This document shows, in pieces, positions 8,084 to 16,283 of a DNA stretch of 45,196 bases (its first letter is position 1; each line of letters starts with the position of its first letter). Source of the DNA: Chloroflexota bacterium (lineage in GTDB: Bacteria; Chloroflexota; Anaerolineae; Aggregatilineales; Phototrophicaceae); the NCBI GenBank assembly GCA_009841405.1, contig VXLV01000125.1:1-45196 (forward strand), in the 5' to 3' direction. The position numbers were made by a program, and so were the translations under genes. Under the pieces are notes generated by a model. That model searched no databases. It was not told the DNA's origin and worked only from the letters and a program-made list of their open reading frames with translations.

Positions 8084-9292
8084 TTATTCCTCTGCCCACA
8101 TGTCTTGGAGTTCCGCGCGCTGTTCGGCGATGATCTCCGGTGTGCAGCGAAGGGAATCCAGGAAGGCCAGGTCGGCGGCGCGGCGCTCCTCAAGCGGCAT
8201 TTCGGGCAAGGCGGTAACGACTTCGGGCAGTTCCCGCGTTACGCCGGCGCTGCCGATGCCGTTCTCTATGACAAACTCGGCCATCGCCAAGATCTCGTCC
8301 GCGACTTCAATGCCTTGCGCCTTGGCCGAATCCAAATTGACCGCGATACCGAAATCCCGTGTCTGGTTGATGCTGATTTCGGATATGTCGATATCGCCAT
8401 TCAAATGGGCGACCAGCATGCGCCCCTGGATGACGCCTTCGCCATAGGTGCTCCGAATCCCGCCGCCGACGGTCGCGCCACTGAAGACCAGATAAGGGAC
8501 GGGAGCGAACAAGGGAATGCCGTATTCGGACGTCAAGCTTAATAGGAGCGGCGTACCTGACAGGGCGATGGATCCGATCGGATAAACGATGGCTTCCGCG
8601 CCACGGCTCACCAAGGCTTCGACAGCTAGGTTGAGATCGCTTCTGCTGACAACGGTCGCGACTTCCACCGTTAAGCCGATTTCATCGGCTGCCTTTTGAA
8701 TCTGTCGCCCGCCGTCCACGCTGACCGGCTGTTCGGGTGAGACGATTGTTCCGACGATCTTGAGATCGGGATTCTGCGTCAGCAGCGTAGGTACAATCTT
8801 GTCGTAAGGAATGACATTCTGTGTGCCCCCCACATGGCCGGGTTTGATGCAGGGCGCGTCGGCGATGCCGGCAAAGTAAGGCGAGCCGACGAGACTGAAC
8901 ATGATCGCCGGCGGGTCTTCCATATCCCGCGTCGCGTTCACGGCCAGTTGAGTAACTTGCGTTGTCACCGTCAGTATGGCATCAGCGCCACGATCCAGCG
9001 CGTCTTCAACCATCAAGCTGGCTGTTGGAATATCAAAGCCGGCATTACGCCAAAGCACATTTATGTTTTCTCCGACAAGATCCTCGCCCGCATCAAGCGT
9101 GACGCGTTCTTCTTCGTTGAAATAGCCGTATGCTTGCAAGACATCGAAGGCGCCCTTGATCGACAATGTTGCTCCTTGGGTATGGCCGAAGTTCAACATC
9201 GCAATTGTAGGGATCTCGTCCTCATTCGCTCGCAGCGCCGGACTCGCGCCAAGCGCCAATATCGCCAGCACAAGCAGGAGTCTCTGTATCAT
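8084..9292 (-). CDS. SBP9: ABC_sub_bind (TrpX-type) substrate-binding protein
   Basis: A 402-residue secreted SBP. The signal peptide is residues 1-22 (core LLLVLAILALGASP, cleavage near LRA, no lipobox). The mature start is NEDEIPTIAMLNFG. Cysteines are Cys148 (APCIKPGHVGG) and Cys383 (RCTPEIIAEQ). It forms a close pair with SBP10. The start is ATG 9292 with GAGG 6 nt upstream; a longer reading to 9337 adds residues without signal-peptide character. A terminator lies directly downstream, and the 86-nt gap to the SBP8 terminator leaves room for its own promoter. Confidence 0.9.
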   Translation of the reverse strand: MIQRLLLVLAILALGASPALRANEDEIPTIAMLNFGHTQGATLSIKGAFDVLQAYGYFNEEERVTLDAGEDLVGENINVLWRNAGFDIPTASLMVEDALDRGADAILTVTTQVTQLAVNATRDMEDPPAIMFSLVGSPYFAGIADAPCIKPGHVGGTQNVIPYDKIVPTLLTQNPDLKIVGTIVSPEQPVSVDGGRQIQKAADEIGLTVEVATVVSRSDLNLAVEALVSRGAEAIVYPIGSIALSGTPLLLSLTSEYGIPLFAPVPYLVFSGATVGGGIRSTYGEGVIQGRMLVAHLNGDIDISEISINQTRDFGIAVNLDSAKAQGIEVADEILAMAEFVIENGIGSAGVTRELPEVVTALPEMPLEERRAADLAFLDSLRCTPEIIAEQRAELQDMWAEE

Positions 9293-9378
9293 GGTTCGCC
9301 TCGCGTTATCTATACACAGGACGTCAAAGTGACTCATATCTTTATCATAGTCGAATTTTGCAGACTGATAAAAGAAAA

Positions 9379-9404
9379 GCGGGCGATCCCACTGGACCGC
9401 CCGC
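9379..9404 (-). terminator. Intrinsic terminator of SBP8
   Basis: Arms GCGGGCGATCC (9379-9389) and GGACCGCCCGC (9394-9404) with loop CACT and one G-U. On the minus strand TTTTCTTTT follows. It starts 42 nt after the SBP8 stop. Confidence 0.85.
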
Positions 9405-9446
9405 CTCGATTCTGCGGTTGCCCTTCATTGTGAAGGGTCAGTTACG

Positions 9447-10643
9447 TCATTGATTGCCCAACTGCGCCCGCTGCTCGGCGATCATCTCGTCCGTGCAGTG
9501 GAGCTCGGCCAGGAATGCCAAGTCGGCTTCGCGGCGCGCATCCAGCGGCATGTCGGGCAAATCGGTCACGACTTCCGGCATGTCGGGCGTCACGCCTTCG
9601 GTGCTCTGTCCGTCCTCAATGACGTATTCCGCCATCGCCAGCAATTCATCCGAGATCTCCACGCCTTGCTCCTCTGCGGAATCGAGATTCAAAGCGACGC
9701 CAAATGCCCGGCTTTCATTGATGCGGATGTCCGCCAAATCGATGTCGCCGTTGAGATGCGCCACCAACATGCGGCCCGCGATTATGCCTTCACCGTAGAA
9801 ACTGCGGAAACCAGCCCCGACTGTCACGCCTTGATAGACGGCCGGCATCACCGGCGTAAACAGCGGTATCCCGTACTCAATCGACAAGGACATCAAGACC
9901 GGGAAGCCGGCAATGGTAACCGAGCCTATAGGATACATGATCGCTTCAACGCCCTTGCCTGCCAGACTTTCGACAGCGATATTCAAATCAGCGATGCTGA
10001 CCACCGTGGCAGTTTCGACTCGCAATTCGAGCGACTCCCCAATTTCCTTGATCTGCCTAGCGCCATAGACGCTGGTTTGCTGCCCGGGCGAGACGAGTGT
10101 GCCTACGGCCTTCATATCGGGATCCAGCGTGAGCAGCAAGGGGACCATATCGTCAAAGGAAACGACCGACTGTGTGCCGGCGACGTGATCCGGTTTGATG
10201 CAAGGGGCGTCGGCGATCCCGGCGTCATAGGGTGTAGCCACGAGGCTAAATATTATGAGGGGCGGGTCGTCCAGGTCACGTGTCGCATTCGCGGCGATTT
10301 GGCTGACCTGCGTGGTTATCGTGACCAGCACATCGGCGCCGCGGTCAAGAACGTCTTCTACCATCAGATTGACGGTGGCGAGGTCGAAGCCGGCGCTTCT
10401 ATACAGTATATCGATGTCAGCGCCTTCAAAGTTTTCGCCTTGGCGCCAGCCGGCTCGCTCGTCGACGCCGATATATCCATACGCTGCCAGCATATCCAGG
10501 ATGCCTTTTTCGGACAGTGATGAAAGCGGATGGCTGCCAAAATGCAGAAACGCGACCGAGGGCTTCTCACCATCGCGCGCCAGCGCAATACCCGCTGGCA
10601 ACAGCGCAGCAACCACAATTACGATCAGTAATGTTCTGTACAA
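9447..10643 (-). CDS. SBP8: ABC_sub_bind (TrpX-type) substrate-binding protein
   Basis: A 398-residue secreted SBP. The signal peptide is residues 1-22 (core LLIVIVVAALLP, cleavage near ALA). The mature start is RDGEKPSVAFLHFG. Cysteines are Cys148 (APCIKPDHVAG) and Cys383 (HCTDEMIAEQ). The start codon is TTG at 10643: GGGG lies 7 nt upstream and no in-frame ATG fits before the signal peptide. The sequence is intermediate between SBP7 and SBP9/10; DERAGWRQGENFEG replaces the ERALL...LEGE motif of the others. The tail is slightly shorter than in its paralogues. The ligand is unknown. Confidence 0.88.
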   Translation of the reverse strand: MYRTLLIVIVVAALLPAGIALARDGEKPSVAFLHFGSHPLSSLSEKGILDMLAAYGYIGVDERAGWRQGENFEGADIDILYRSAGFDLATVNLMVEDVLDRGADVLVTITTQVSQIAANATRDLDDPPLIIFSLVATPYDAGIADAPCIKPDHVAGTQSVVSFDDMVPLLLTLDPDMKAVGTLVSPGQQTSVYGARQIKEIGESLELRVETATVVSIADLNIAVESLAGKGVEAIMYPIGSVTIAGFPVLMSLSIEYGIPLFTPVMPAVYQGVTVGAGFRSFYGEGIIAGRMLVAHLNGDIDLADIRINESRAFGVALNLDSAEEQGVEISDELLAMAEYVIEDGQSTEGVTPDMPEVVTDLPDMPLDARREADLAFLAELHCTDEMIAEQRAQLGNQ

Positions 10644-10760
10644 TGGCAGTCCCCAGTGTAGGCTTCACCGATAAGCAAAACTTTCTTTTGAGACACGTAA
10701 GGCGCAACAGTATCATTAATCAGTCGCGTAGCGCAAGAGACGAGCCGGCCGAAACAAAAA

Positions 10761-10784
10761 AGGGCGGTCCGAACAGACCGCCCT
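10761..10784 (-). terminator. Intrinsic terminator of SBP7
   Basis: Arms AGGGCGGTC and GACCGCCCT around a 6-base loop, followed by TTTTTTG on the minus strand. It starts 35 nt after the SBP7 stop. Confidence 0.87.
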
Positions 10785-10819
10785 CGACTCGACTTCCGGG
10801 TATGTGGATTGCGTCGGCG

Positions 10820-12028
10820 TTAGTTGCTCCCCTGCTCTTCCAGCGTCGCCTGCTGCTCGGCGATCATCTCGTCCGTGCAGTAGAGCTCGGCCAGGAATGC
10901 CAGGTCAGCGGCGCGCCGTTCTTCCAGCGGCATGTCGGGCAATTCGATGCCGTACTCGGGCAAATCGGGGGTGACGCCTTCGGTACTCTCGCCGTTTTGA
11001 ATCGTCCAGTCCGCCATTGCCAGCAAGTCGTCGGCGATCTCGACGCCGGCCGCCGCCGCCGCATCGAGGTTGATCGCCACGGTGAAGCCGGGCGTCAGGT
11101 TGACACTGAGGCGCGAGATGTCGATATCGCCGTTGAGGCGCGCAATCAACATGCGGGCGGCGATAACGCCTTCGCGATAGAGGCTGTAAAAGTCCGCGCC
11201 GACGGTCGCGCCGCGATATACATGTTCGGCGACGATGGAGAAGACCGGTATGCCGCCGTATTCTTCGGCGGTTTCGGTTATCGCCGGCAATCCTACCGAT
11301 GTCGTATAGCCGGCGGGCAGGACGATTGCCTCCGCCCCGCTGCTGATCAAGCCGGCGGTCGCCACTGACAGATCGGCAATCGCGACGACTGAAGCCACTT
11401 CGACGCGCATGCCCAGGCTTTCGGCGAGCTCGGTAATCTTTTCCGCGCCAAACAGGCTATTCGGTTCGGCCAGGTTCACGATAGCGCCGATGACGCTTGC
11501 GTCCGGATCCTGCACTTTCACTAACGGCACAAATTCCGCGTAGGGCACGTTGGTCTGCGTGCCGGCGATGTGGCTGTCTTTGATGCAGGGCGCCTTGGCG
11601 ATACCGGCGAAATAAGGCGCGGATACGGTAGCGAATATGAGCGCGGGCGGGTCGTCCAATTGGCGCGTGAAATTGGCGGCGATTTGCGAGACGGGGGTCG
11701 ACAGCGTCAGGAGCGTATCAGCGCCGCGGTCAATCGCTTCTTTCACCAGGATGTTCGCTGTAGGGATGTCGAAGCCGGCGTCGCCGTAAATGATATTGAT
11801 ATGCTCGCCTTCAAGATCTTGCGCCTCGTTCAGGACCGCGCGCTCCTGCGCATTCACCAGGCCATAGGCTTCAAACATATCGAGAATGCCTTTTTCGGCC
11901 AGGGATGTTAGCGATGTGCCGCCGTAGCGAAGGATCGCAATCGTCGGCTTGCCGTCGTCTTGCGCCAGCATCGGGGCAACTGACAATAGGGCCGCTATCA
12001 GAAGGAGGATTAGCACTCTGGTGACCAT
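10820..12028 (-). CDS. SBP7: ABC_sub_bind (TrpX-type) substrate-binding protein
   Basis: A 402-residue secreted SBP. The signal peptide is residues 1-22 (core LILLLIAALLSVAP, cleavage near LAQ). The mature start is DDGKPTIAILRYGG. Cysteines are Cys148 (APCIKDSHIAG, the Pro after Lys replaced by Asp) and Cys384 (YCTDEMIAEQ). I chose ATG 12028 because the signal peptide begins MVTRVLILL and GGGG lies 6 nt upstream; a GTG at 12052 would add MVKKAGHR. The gene is flanked by its own terminator downstream and the SBP6 terminator upstream. Confidence 0.9.
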   Translation of the reverse strand: MVTRVLILLLIAALLSVAPMLAQDDGKPTIAILRYGGTSLTSLAEKGILDMFEAYGLVNAQERAVLNEAQDLEGEHINIIYGDAGFDIPTANILVKEAIDRGADTLLTLSTPVSQIAANFTRQLDDPPALIFATVSAPYFAGIAKAPCIKDSHIAGTQTNVPYAEFVPLVKVQDPDASVIGAIVNLAEPNSLFGAEKITELAESLGMRVEVASVVAIADLSVATAGLISSGAEAIVLPAGYTTSVGLPAITETAEEYGGIPVFSIVAEHVYRGATVGADFYSLYREGVIAARMLIARLNGDIDISRLSVNLTPGFTVAINLDAAAAAGVEIADDLLAMADWTIQNGESTEGVTPDLPEYGIELPDMPLEERRAADLAFLAELYCTDEMIAEQQATLEEQGSN

Positions 12029-12150
12029 TCGATGCCCCGCTTTCTTTACCACAGCCTATCCACGAGCAAAGTGTTTTGTGACACCATCTGTCTCAAGCAT
12101 ATCACAAAAGCGGACGCGCACGGCAAAAGCTGTTTGCGGAGAAGCAAAAA

Positions 12151-12174
12151 AGGGCGATAGTCCGCTATCGCCCT
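12151..12174 (-). terminator. Intrinsic terminator of SBP6
   Basis: Perfect 10-bp arms AGGGCGATAG and CTATCGCCCT with loop TCCG, followed by TTTTTGC on the minus strand. It starts 28 nt after the SBP6 stop. Confidence 0.87.
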
Positions 12175-12202
12175 CTCGTTCAGATCCAAATGATTTTGCG
12201 CG

Positions 12203-13396
12203 CTATTCGGCGGCGGCGTCCAGCGCCGCTTGTTCCGCGGCGATACGCTCGGGCGTGCATTCGAGCTCAGCCAGGAAGGCGGCGTCTTCCGCTCTGCGAT
12301 CTTCCAGCGACATCTCTGGCAGGCTGGGTGGTGTCATGTCCTGCGTACTCGCCCCGTTTTCGATAACGTAGTCCGCCATGCCCAGCAGGGCTTCGGAGAA
12401 TTGAATGCCTGAATCCGCTGCTATGTCCATATTCAGCGCGATTCCGAGGCTCGGCAGTGAGTTTATGGCGGTTGCGCCAACATCCAGCGTACCATTCAGA
12501 TGGCCAATTAGCATCCGCGCCACGATAACGCCTTCGCGATAGATGTCATCGAACCCGGCAGCAATTGTGGCGCCATGACGAACAAGAAAGGGAGAGGGAA
12601 AGTATACGGGTATGCCAAATTGGGTCGCCACTTCAGCGACTGTAGGCAAACCTATTCTTTCAAGAGAAGCGGGTGTAAGCAAAATTGCGTCCACGCCCTT
12701 GTCGGCCAAGGCTTCCACCGCGACTGGCACATCGGTTATCGTTGCAATCGAGACCGTTTCCACGCTCAAGCCGAGCGCCTCACCGTGTTCAGTGTATTGT
12801 GCCGCTCCATATACGCTGGGCACTTCGGCCGGATTGACCAAGGTGCCGATCAACTTGGCGTCCGGATCCTGTACATGAACCAATGCCACTATTCTGTCGT
12901 ATGGCACGTTGGCATGTGTCCCGGTAACGTAGTCGGGCTTGATGCAGGCAGAGCTTGCGATGCCGGCGGAATAAGGCGCGGACACCAAACCAAAAATCAG
13001 CGCCGGCGGGTTTTCCATATGCCGAAGGGCGCTAGCCGATAGCTGCGAAACGACTGTCGAAAACGTGACCAATACGTCCGCCGATTGATCCAGCGCTTCT
13101 TCAACCATGATGTTCGCAAGCGACAAGTCGCTGTACGCCATTCTCCAGATGACGTTGAGATGTTCACCTTGCAGGTCGTCCCTTTCGGTTTCCAATTCAG
13201 CGCGTTCTGCTGCGTTGATTAGACCATAGACTTGCAGCATGTCGTACAAGCCCTTCCTCATGGCATCGGCATGACTGCCTTCGCTATACTGCAAGAGCGC
13301 AATGGTTGGAATTTCGTCACTCTCTTGAGCCAGCCCGGTCGCAACAAAAAGCGTACACATCGCAATTACAACGATAAGAGCCAGATTCTTGTACAT
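12203..13396 (-). CDS. SBP6: ABC_sub_bind (TrpX-type) substrate-binding protein
   Basis: A 397-residue secreted SBP. The signal peptide is residues 1-24 (core LALIVVIAMCTLFVATG, cleavage near LAQ; the Cys in the core is not in a lipobox context). The mature start is ESDEIPTIALLQYSEG. Cysteines are Cys151 (SACIKPDYVTG) and Cys380 (ECTPERIAAEQ). The start is ATG 13396, with GAGG 8 nt upstream. A good promoter lies at 13444-13471. The body is distinctive (KGLYDMLQVYGLIN, YFPSPFLVRHG), while the tail is close to SBP3-5. Confidence 0.9.
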   Translation of the reverse strand: MYKNLALIVVIAMCTLFVATGLAQESDEIPTIALLQYSEGSHADAMRKGLYDMLQVYGLINAAERAELETERDDLQGEHLNVIWRMAYSDLSLANIMVEEALDQSADVLVTFSTVVSQLSASALRHMENPPALIFGLVSAPYSAGIASSACIKPDYVTGTHANVPYDRIVALVHVQDPDAKLIGTLVNPAEVPSVYGAAQYTEHGEALGLSVETVSIATITDVPVAVEALADKGVDAILLTPASLERIGLPTVAEVATQFGIPVYFPSPFLVRHGATIAAGFDDIYREGVIVARMLIGHLNGTLDVGATAINSLPSLGIALNMDIAADSGIQFSEALLGMADYVIENGASTQDMTPPSLPEMSLEDRRAEDAAFLAELECTPERIAAEQAALDAAAE

Positions 13397-13443
13397 GCGC
13401 AAATCCTCTCCGATTGAAGCTGAGACCATGTAAACCAGAGCGC

Positions 13444-13471
13444 ATTATGGGACATATGATTCCAATGTCAA
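13444..13471 (-). promoter_or_regulatory. Promoter upstream of SBP6
   Basis: On the minus strand TTGACA (13466-13471, perfect -35), 16-nt spacer, CATAAT (13444-13449, 5/6). It lies between the SBP7-side neighbour's upstream gene terminator (SBP5, 13506-13531) and the SBP6 start, 47 nt upstream of the ATG. Confidence 0.6.
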
Positions 13472-13505
13472 TCATAATTACGGTTCAGCCTGGACTTGGA
13501 AATAC

Positions 13506-13531
13506 AAGGACGGCTCGTGAGAACCGTCCTT
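13506..13531 (-). terminator. Terminator hairpin of SBP5
   Basis: Arms AAGGACGG and CCGTCCTT around a 10-base interior that can pair partly. The following minus-strand run is only moderately T-rich. It starts 33 nt after the SBP5 stop. The stem sequence is shared with the hairpins after SBP3 and SBP4. Confidence 0.65.
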
Positions 13532-13564
13532 AGGCTGAATCGTTTGCTTGTACGCTTGATTGGA

Positions 13565-14752
13565 CTAGCCGTCAGCCGCGTCCAGGGCCGCTTGCTCCGC
13601 GGCGATGCGCTCCGGCGTGCATTCGAGCTCGGCCAGGAAGGCGGCGTCTTCCGCTCTGCGCTCTTCCAGCGACATCTCCGGTAGGGATGGCGGGGTGTCA
13701 TCCGCAGTGCTTTGCCCGTCCTCGATGACGTATTCGGCCATTTCCAGCAAGCCTTCGGCAACCTCAATCCCGCCCTCGGCAGCTGCATCCAGATTTATCG
13801 ATACACCGAGGCTGAGCGTTGTATTAATGGCGAGCTTGGATATGTCTTGCGTGCCTTCGAGGTGAGCGAGCAACAACCGAGCGACAATGACGCCTTCATC
13901 ATAGTAGTCTCTGAAACCGGCGCCCACCATGGCGCCGCGGCTGGTAGGAAGGACCAATGCGGGTCCAAACACGGGCACACCCTGCGGCTGCGCTATGCCG
14001 GCGATGGTTGATGTGCCAAAGAGTTCAATATAGCCGGCCGGATACAAGATTGCCTCTACGCCTTTGTCTAACAGCGTTTCGGTGGCCAGCACCAAATCAG
14101 CTGACGAGACCAGTGGCGCAACTTCCACCGTCATGCCCAGCTCCTCGCCGCGTTCGACAATAAGTTTGGAACCGGTGACGCTGTTGGCTTCAGCCGCGTT
14201 CACGTATGTGCCAAACGTCGTTATGTCAGGGTTCTGCACCTGCAAGAGCGGCACGATCAGGTCATAAGGGAACTTGGCGTGGGTGCCGGCGACAAAATCC
14301 GGCTTGATGCAAGGCGAACTGGCGATCCCGCCAGTATAAGGCGTGGAGACCAGGCTGAAGAACAGATAGGGCGGGTCTTCCATTTCCAGCGCTGCCTTGG
14401 TGGCAATGCTGGATACCGGCGTCGAAATCGTGAGCATGACATCCGCTCCGCGATCCAGCGCCTCTTCGACCATGATGTTGGCGGTCGGCAGATCGCCGCC
14501 GGCATTGCGGAAGAATACGTTGATATGCTCGCCATCAATATCTTCTTCGACGTTCAGGGCGGTGCGTTCGGCCAGACTGATATAACCGTAGGCTTGGAAC
14601 ATGTCCCAAATTGCCTTGATCGTGGTATTGCTACCGCTTGATTGTCGATATCGCAAAAGGGCGATGGTGGGCTTGTCGTCTTCGCCCACTACCGTCAGGG
14701 GCATTAACATGCCCAAGATCATTACTACTATCAGCGCCAGTTTTGTGTACAT
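13565..14752 (-). CDS. SBP5: ABC_sub_bind (TrpX-type) substrate-binding protein
   Basis: A 395-residue secreted SBP. The signal peptide is residues 1-23 (MYTKLALIVVMILGMLMPL..., cleavage near VVG). The mature start is EDDKPTIALLRYRQSSG. Cysteines are Cys148 (SPCIKPDFVAG) and Cys378 (ECTPERIAAEQ). The start is ATG with AAAGGA 7 nt upstream. Its promoter, leader and signal peptide are nearly identical to those of SBP4, but the mature body diverges from SBP4 soon after residue 36. It probably donated, or received, that 5' segment by recombination. Confidence 0.9.
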   Translation of the reverse strand: MYTKLALIVVMILGMLMPLTVVGEDDKPTIALLRYRQSSGSNTTIKAIWDMFQAYGYISLAERTALNVEEDIDGEHINVFFRNAGGDLPTANIMVEEALDRGADVMLTISTPVSSIATKAALEMEDPPYLFFSLVSTPYTGGIASSPCIKPDFVAGTHAKFPYDLIVPLLQVQNPDITTFGTYVNAAEANSVTGSKLIVERGEELGMTVEVAPLVSSADLVLATETLLDKGVEAILYPAGYIELFGTSTIAGIAQPQGVPVFGPALVLPTSRGAMVGAGFRDYYDEGVIVARLLLAHLEGTQDISKLAINTTLSLGVSINLDAAAEGGIEVAEGLLEMAEYVIEDGQSTADDTPPSLPEMSLEERRAEDAAFLAELECTPERIAAEQAALDAADG

Positions 14753-14802
14753 GAGCGAGTCCTTTCCAACTGCCAGAATGAGATAGTATTGTCCTAATTG
14801 TA

Positions 14803-14832
14803 ATGATAGTGAATAGAATCATCACAAGTCAA
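14803..14832 (-). promoter_or_regulatory. Promoter upstream of SBP5
   Basis: On the minus strand TTGACT (14827-14832, 5/6), 18-nt spacer, TATCAT (14803-14808, 5/6). The arrangement and spacing match the promoter upstream of SBP4, supporting it as a real, conserved element. Confidence 0.6.
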
Positions 14833-14863
14833 CCATTATGTCCGTCTGCGATTGACGCATAAA

Positions 14864-14889
14864 AAGGACGGTTGTCGGAAACCGTCCTT
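14864..14889 (-). terminator. Intrinsic terminator of SBP4
   Basis: Arms AAGGACGGTT (14864-14873) and AACCGTCCTT (14880-14889), 6-base loop, followed by TTTTT... on the minus strand. It starts 33 nt after the SBP4 stop. Confidence 0.85.
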
Positions 14890-14922
14890 CGTATGAATTG
14901 CTTGCTGGTATGCTTGTATTGG

Positions 14923-16113
14923 CTAGCTTTCAGCGGCCGCAGCGTCCAGTTCCGCTTGTTCCGCGGCGATGCGTTCGGGCGTGCACTCGAGCTCGGCCAG
15001 GATAGCGGCGTCTTCCGCCATGCGCTCTTCCAGCGGCATCTCCGGCAAGCTGGGCGTCTCGCGCAATACCGTGAGCTCTCCGTCCTCGATCACCATGACG
15101 GCCCCGTCCAATATGGAATCGGCGACGGTGATGCCGAATTCGGCGGCCGAATCGAGATTGACGGCCACGCCGATGCTCACCCGGGCACTGATTGCGGTCG
15201 CGCTGACGTCGAGCGCGCCATTGATATACGCGGCGATCATCCGCCCGACAGTCACGCCTTCACCGTAGAAGTCATCAAAGCCGGCGCCGACCACCACGCC
15301 AACATGAATCAGGCGAGGAGATATGCCGAAGACCGGAAGACCATAGTCTCTCGCCACGCTTATGATTGCCGGAATACCACCGATTTCGACATAGCCTGCG
15401 CCAACCATCAATATGTCAACGCCTTTGTCGGCCAGGCTTGCGGTCGCCTGGGGCAGATCAGCCGCCGATGCGATGGAGGCGACTTCAACGTTCAAGCCGA
15501 GCGCTTCGGCGAATTGAGTGATCTGGCTGACGCCGTATACGCTATTCGTTTGCGCTGGATCGACTATCGTGCCGATGGTCTGAACATCGGGTAGCTGGAC
15601 CTTAGCCAAGCCAACATATTGCTCGTAAGGAATCGTTACGTGCGTACCGCTGACATGAGGCGTCTTGATGCAGGGCGAATCAGCGATGCCGGCGGAGTAG
15701 GGCGCGCTGACGATGGCGAAAAACATCGCCGGCGGGTCATCCATTTCTTTAGTGATGTTTGCGGTAATCTGTGTGACAGGCGTTGAAAAGGTCAGCAGAA
15801 TGTCAGCGCCGCGATCCAGCGTATCCTCCACCATCGCGTTGATGTTGGTTACGTCGCTTGCCGCATCCCGCCAAAAGACGTTGATATGCTCGCCGTTCAG
15901 GTCTTCGTTCGCGTCCAGCAATTCGCGCTCGGATGGCGAAATCAACTCATAAGCCTGCAACACATCCCAGATGCCCGGTTTTGCGATATCTTCTGTACCT
16001 GTAGCCCGATAGCGCAAGAAGGCGATGGTGGGTTTGTCGTCTTCGCCTGCTACCGTCAGGGGCATTAACATGCCCAGGATCGTTGCTGCTATCAACGCCA
16101 GTTTTGTGTACAC
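14923..16113 (-). CDS. SBP4: mosaic ABC_sub_bind (TrpX-type) substrate-binding protein
   Basis: A 396-residue secreted SBP with a GTG start; AAAGGA lies 7 nt upstream, as in SBP5. Signal peptide residues 1-23 are nearly identical to SBP5 (MYTKLALI, GMLMPLTV shared). From about residue 33 on it instead follows SBP3: RYRATGTEDIAKPGIWDVLQ, SDVTNINAMVE, IPYEQYV. Cysteines are Cys148 (SPCIKTPHVSG) and Cys377 (ECTPERIAAEQ). The gene therefore looks like a recombinant joining an SBP5-type 5' end, including promoter, to an SBP3-type ligand-binding body. The retained body similarity to SBP3 suggests related ligands, expressed under different control. Confidence 0.9.
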   Translation of the reverse strand: MYTKLALIAATILGMLMPLTVAGEDDKPTIAFLRYRATGTEDIAKPGIWDVLQAYELISPSERELLDANEDLNGEHINVFWRDAASDVTNINAMVEDTLDRGADILLTFSTPVTQITANITKEMDDPPAMFFAIVSAPYSAGIADSPCIKTPHVSGTHVTIPYEQYVGLAKVQLPDVQTIGTIVDPAQTNSVYGVSQITQFAEALGLNVEVASIASAADLPQATASLADKGVDILMVGAGYVEIGGIPAIISVARDYGLPVFGISPRLIHVGVVVGAGFDDFYGEGVTVGRMIAAYINGALDVSATAISARVSIGVAVNLDSAAEFGITVADSILDGAVMVIEDGELTVLRETPSLPEMPLEERMAEDAAILAELECTPERIAAEQAELDAAAAES

Positions 16114-16163
16114 GAGCGAGTCCTTTCCGGTTGCGATTATGATATGGTATAGCCAAGTCTGTT

Positions 16164-16193
16164 ATGATAAAGAACAATAACAGCGCATGTCAA
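16164..16193 (-). promoter_or_regulatory. Promoter upstream of SBP4
   Basis: On the minus strand TTGACA (16188-16193, perfect), 18-nt spacer, TATCAT (16164-16169, 5/6). It has the same spacing and flanking ATGGTTGAC context as the SBP5 promoter, 50 nt upstream of the GTG start. Confidence 0.65.
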
Positions 16194-16224
16194 CCATTTC
16201 ATTGTCGTGCGATTGGCGCAAAAA

Positions 16225-16250
16225 AAGGACGGTTGACGTCAACCGTCCTT
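16225..16250 (-). terminator. Intrinsic terminator of SBP3
   Basis: A perfect 26-bp palindrome with arms AAGGACGGTTGAC and GTCAACCGTCCTT, followed by a T-run (complement of the A-run ending at 16226). It starts 33 nt after the SBP3 stop. Confidence 0.88.
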
Positions 16251-16283
16251 CGGTTGGATTGATTGCTGGGAAGTTGGTTTTGC

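Noticed and set aside
9450..10520. 356-codon plus-strand frame opposite SBP8, with similar frames opposite other SBPs
   Set aside because: Repeated antisense frames mirror the duplicated SBP genes; no signal peptides or motifs, so they are a by-product of shared codon usage.
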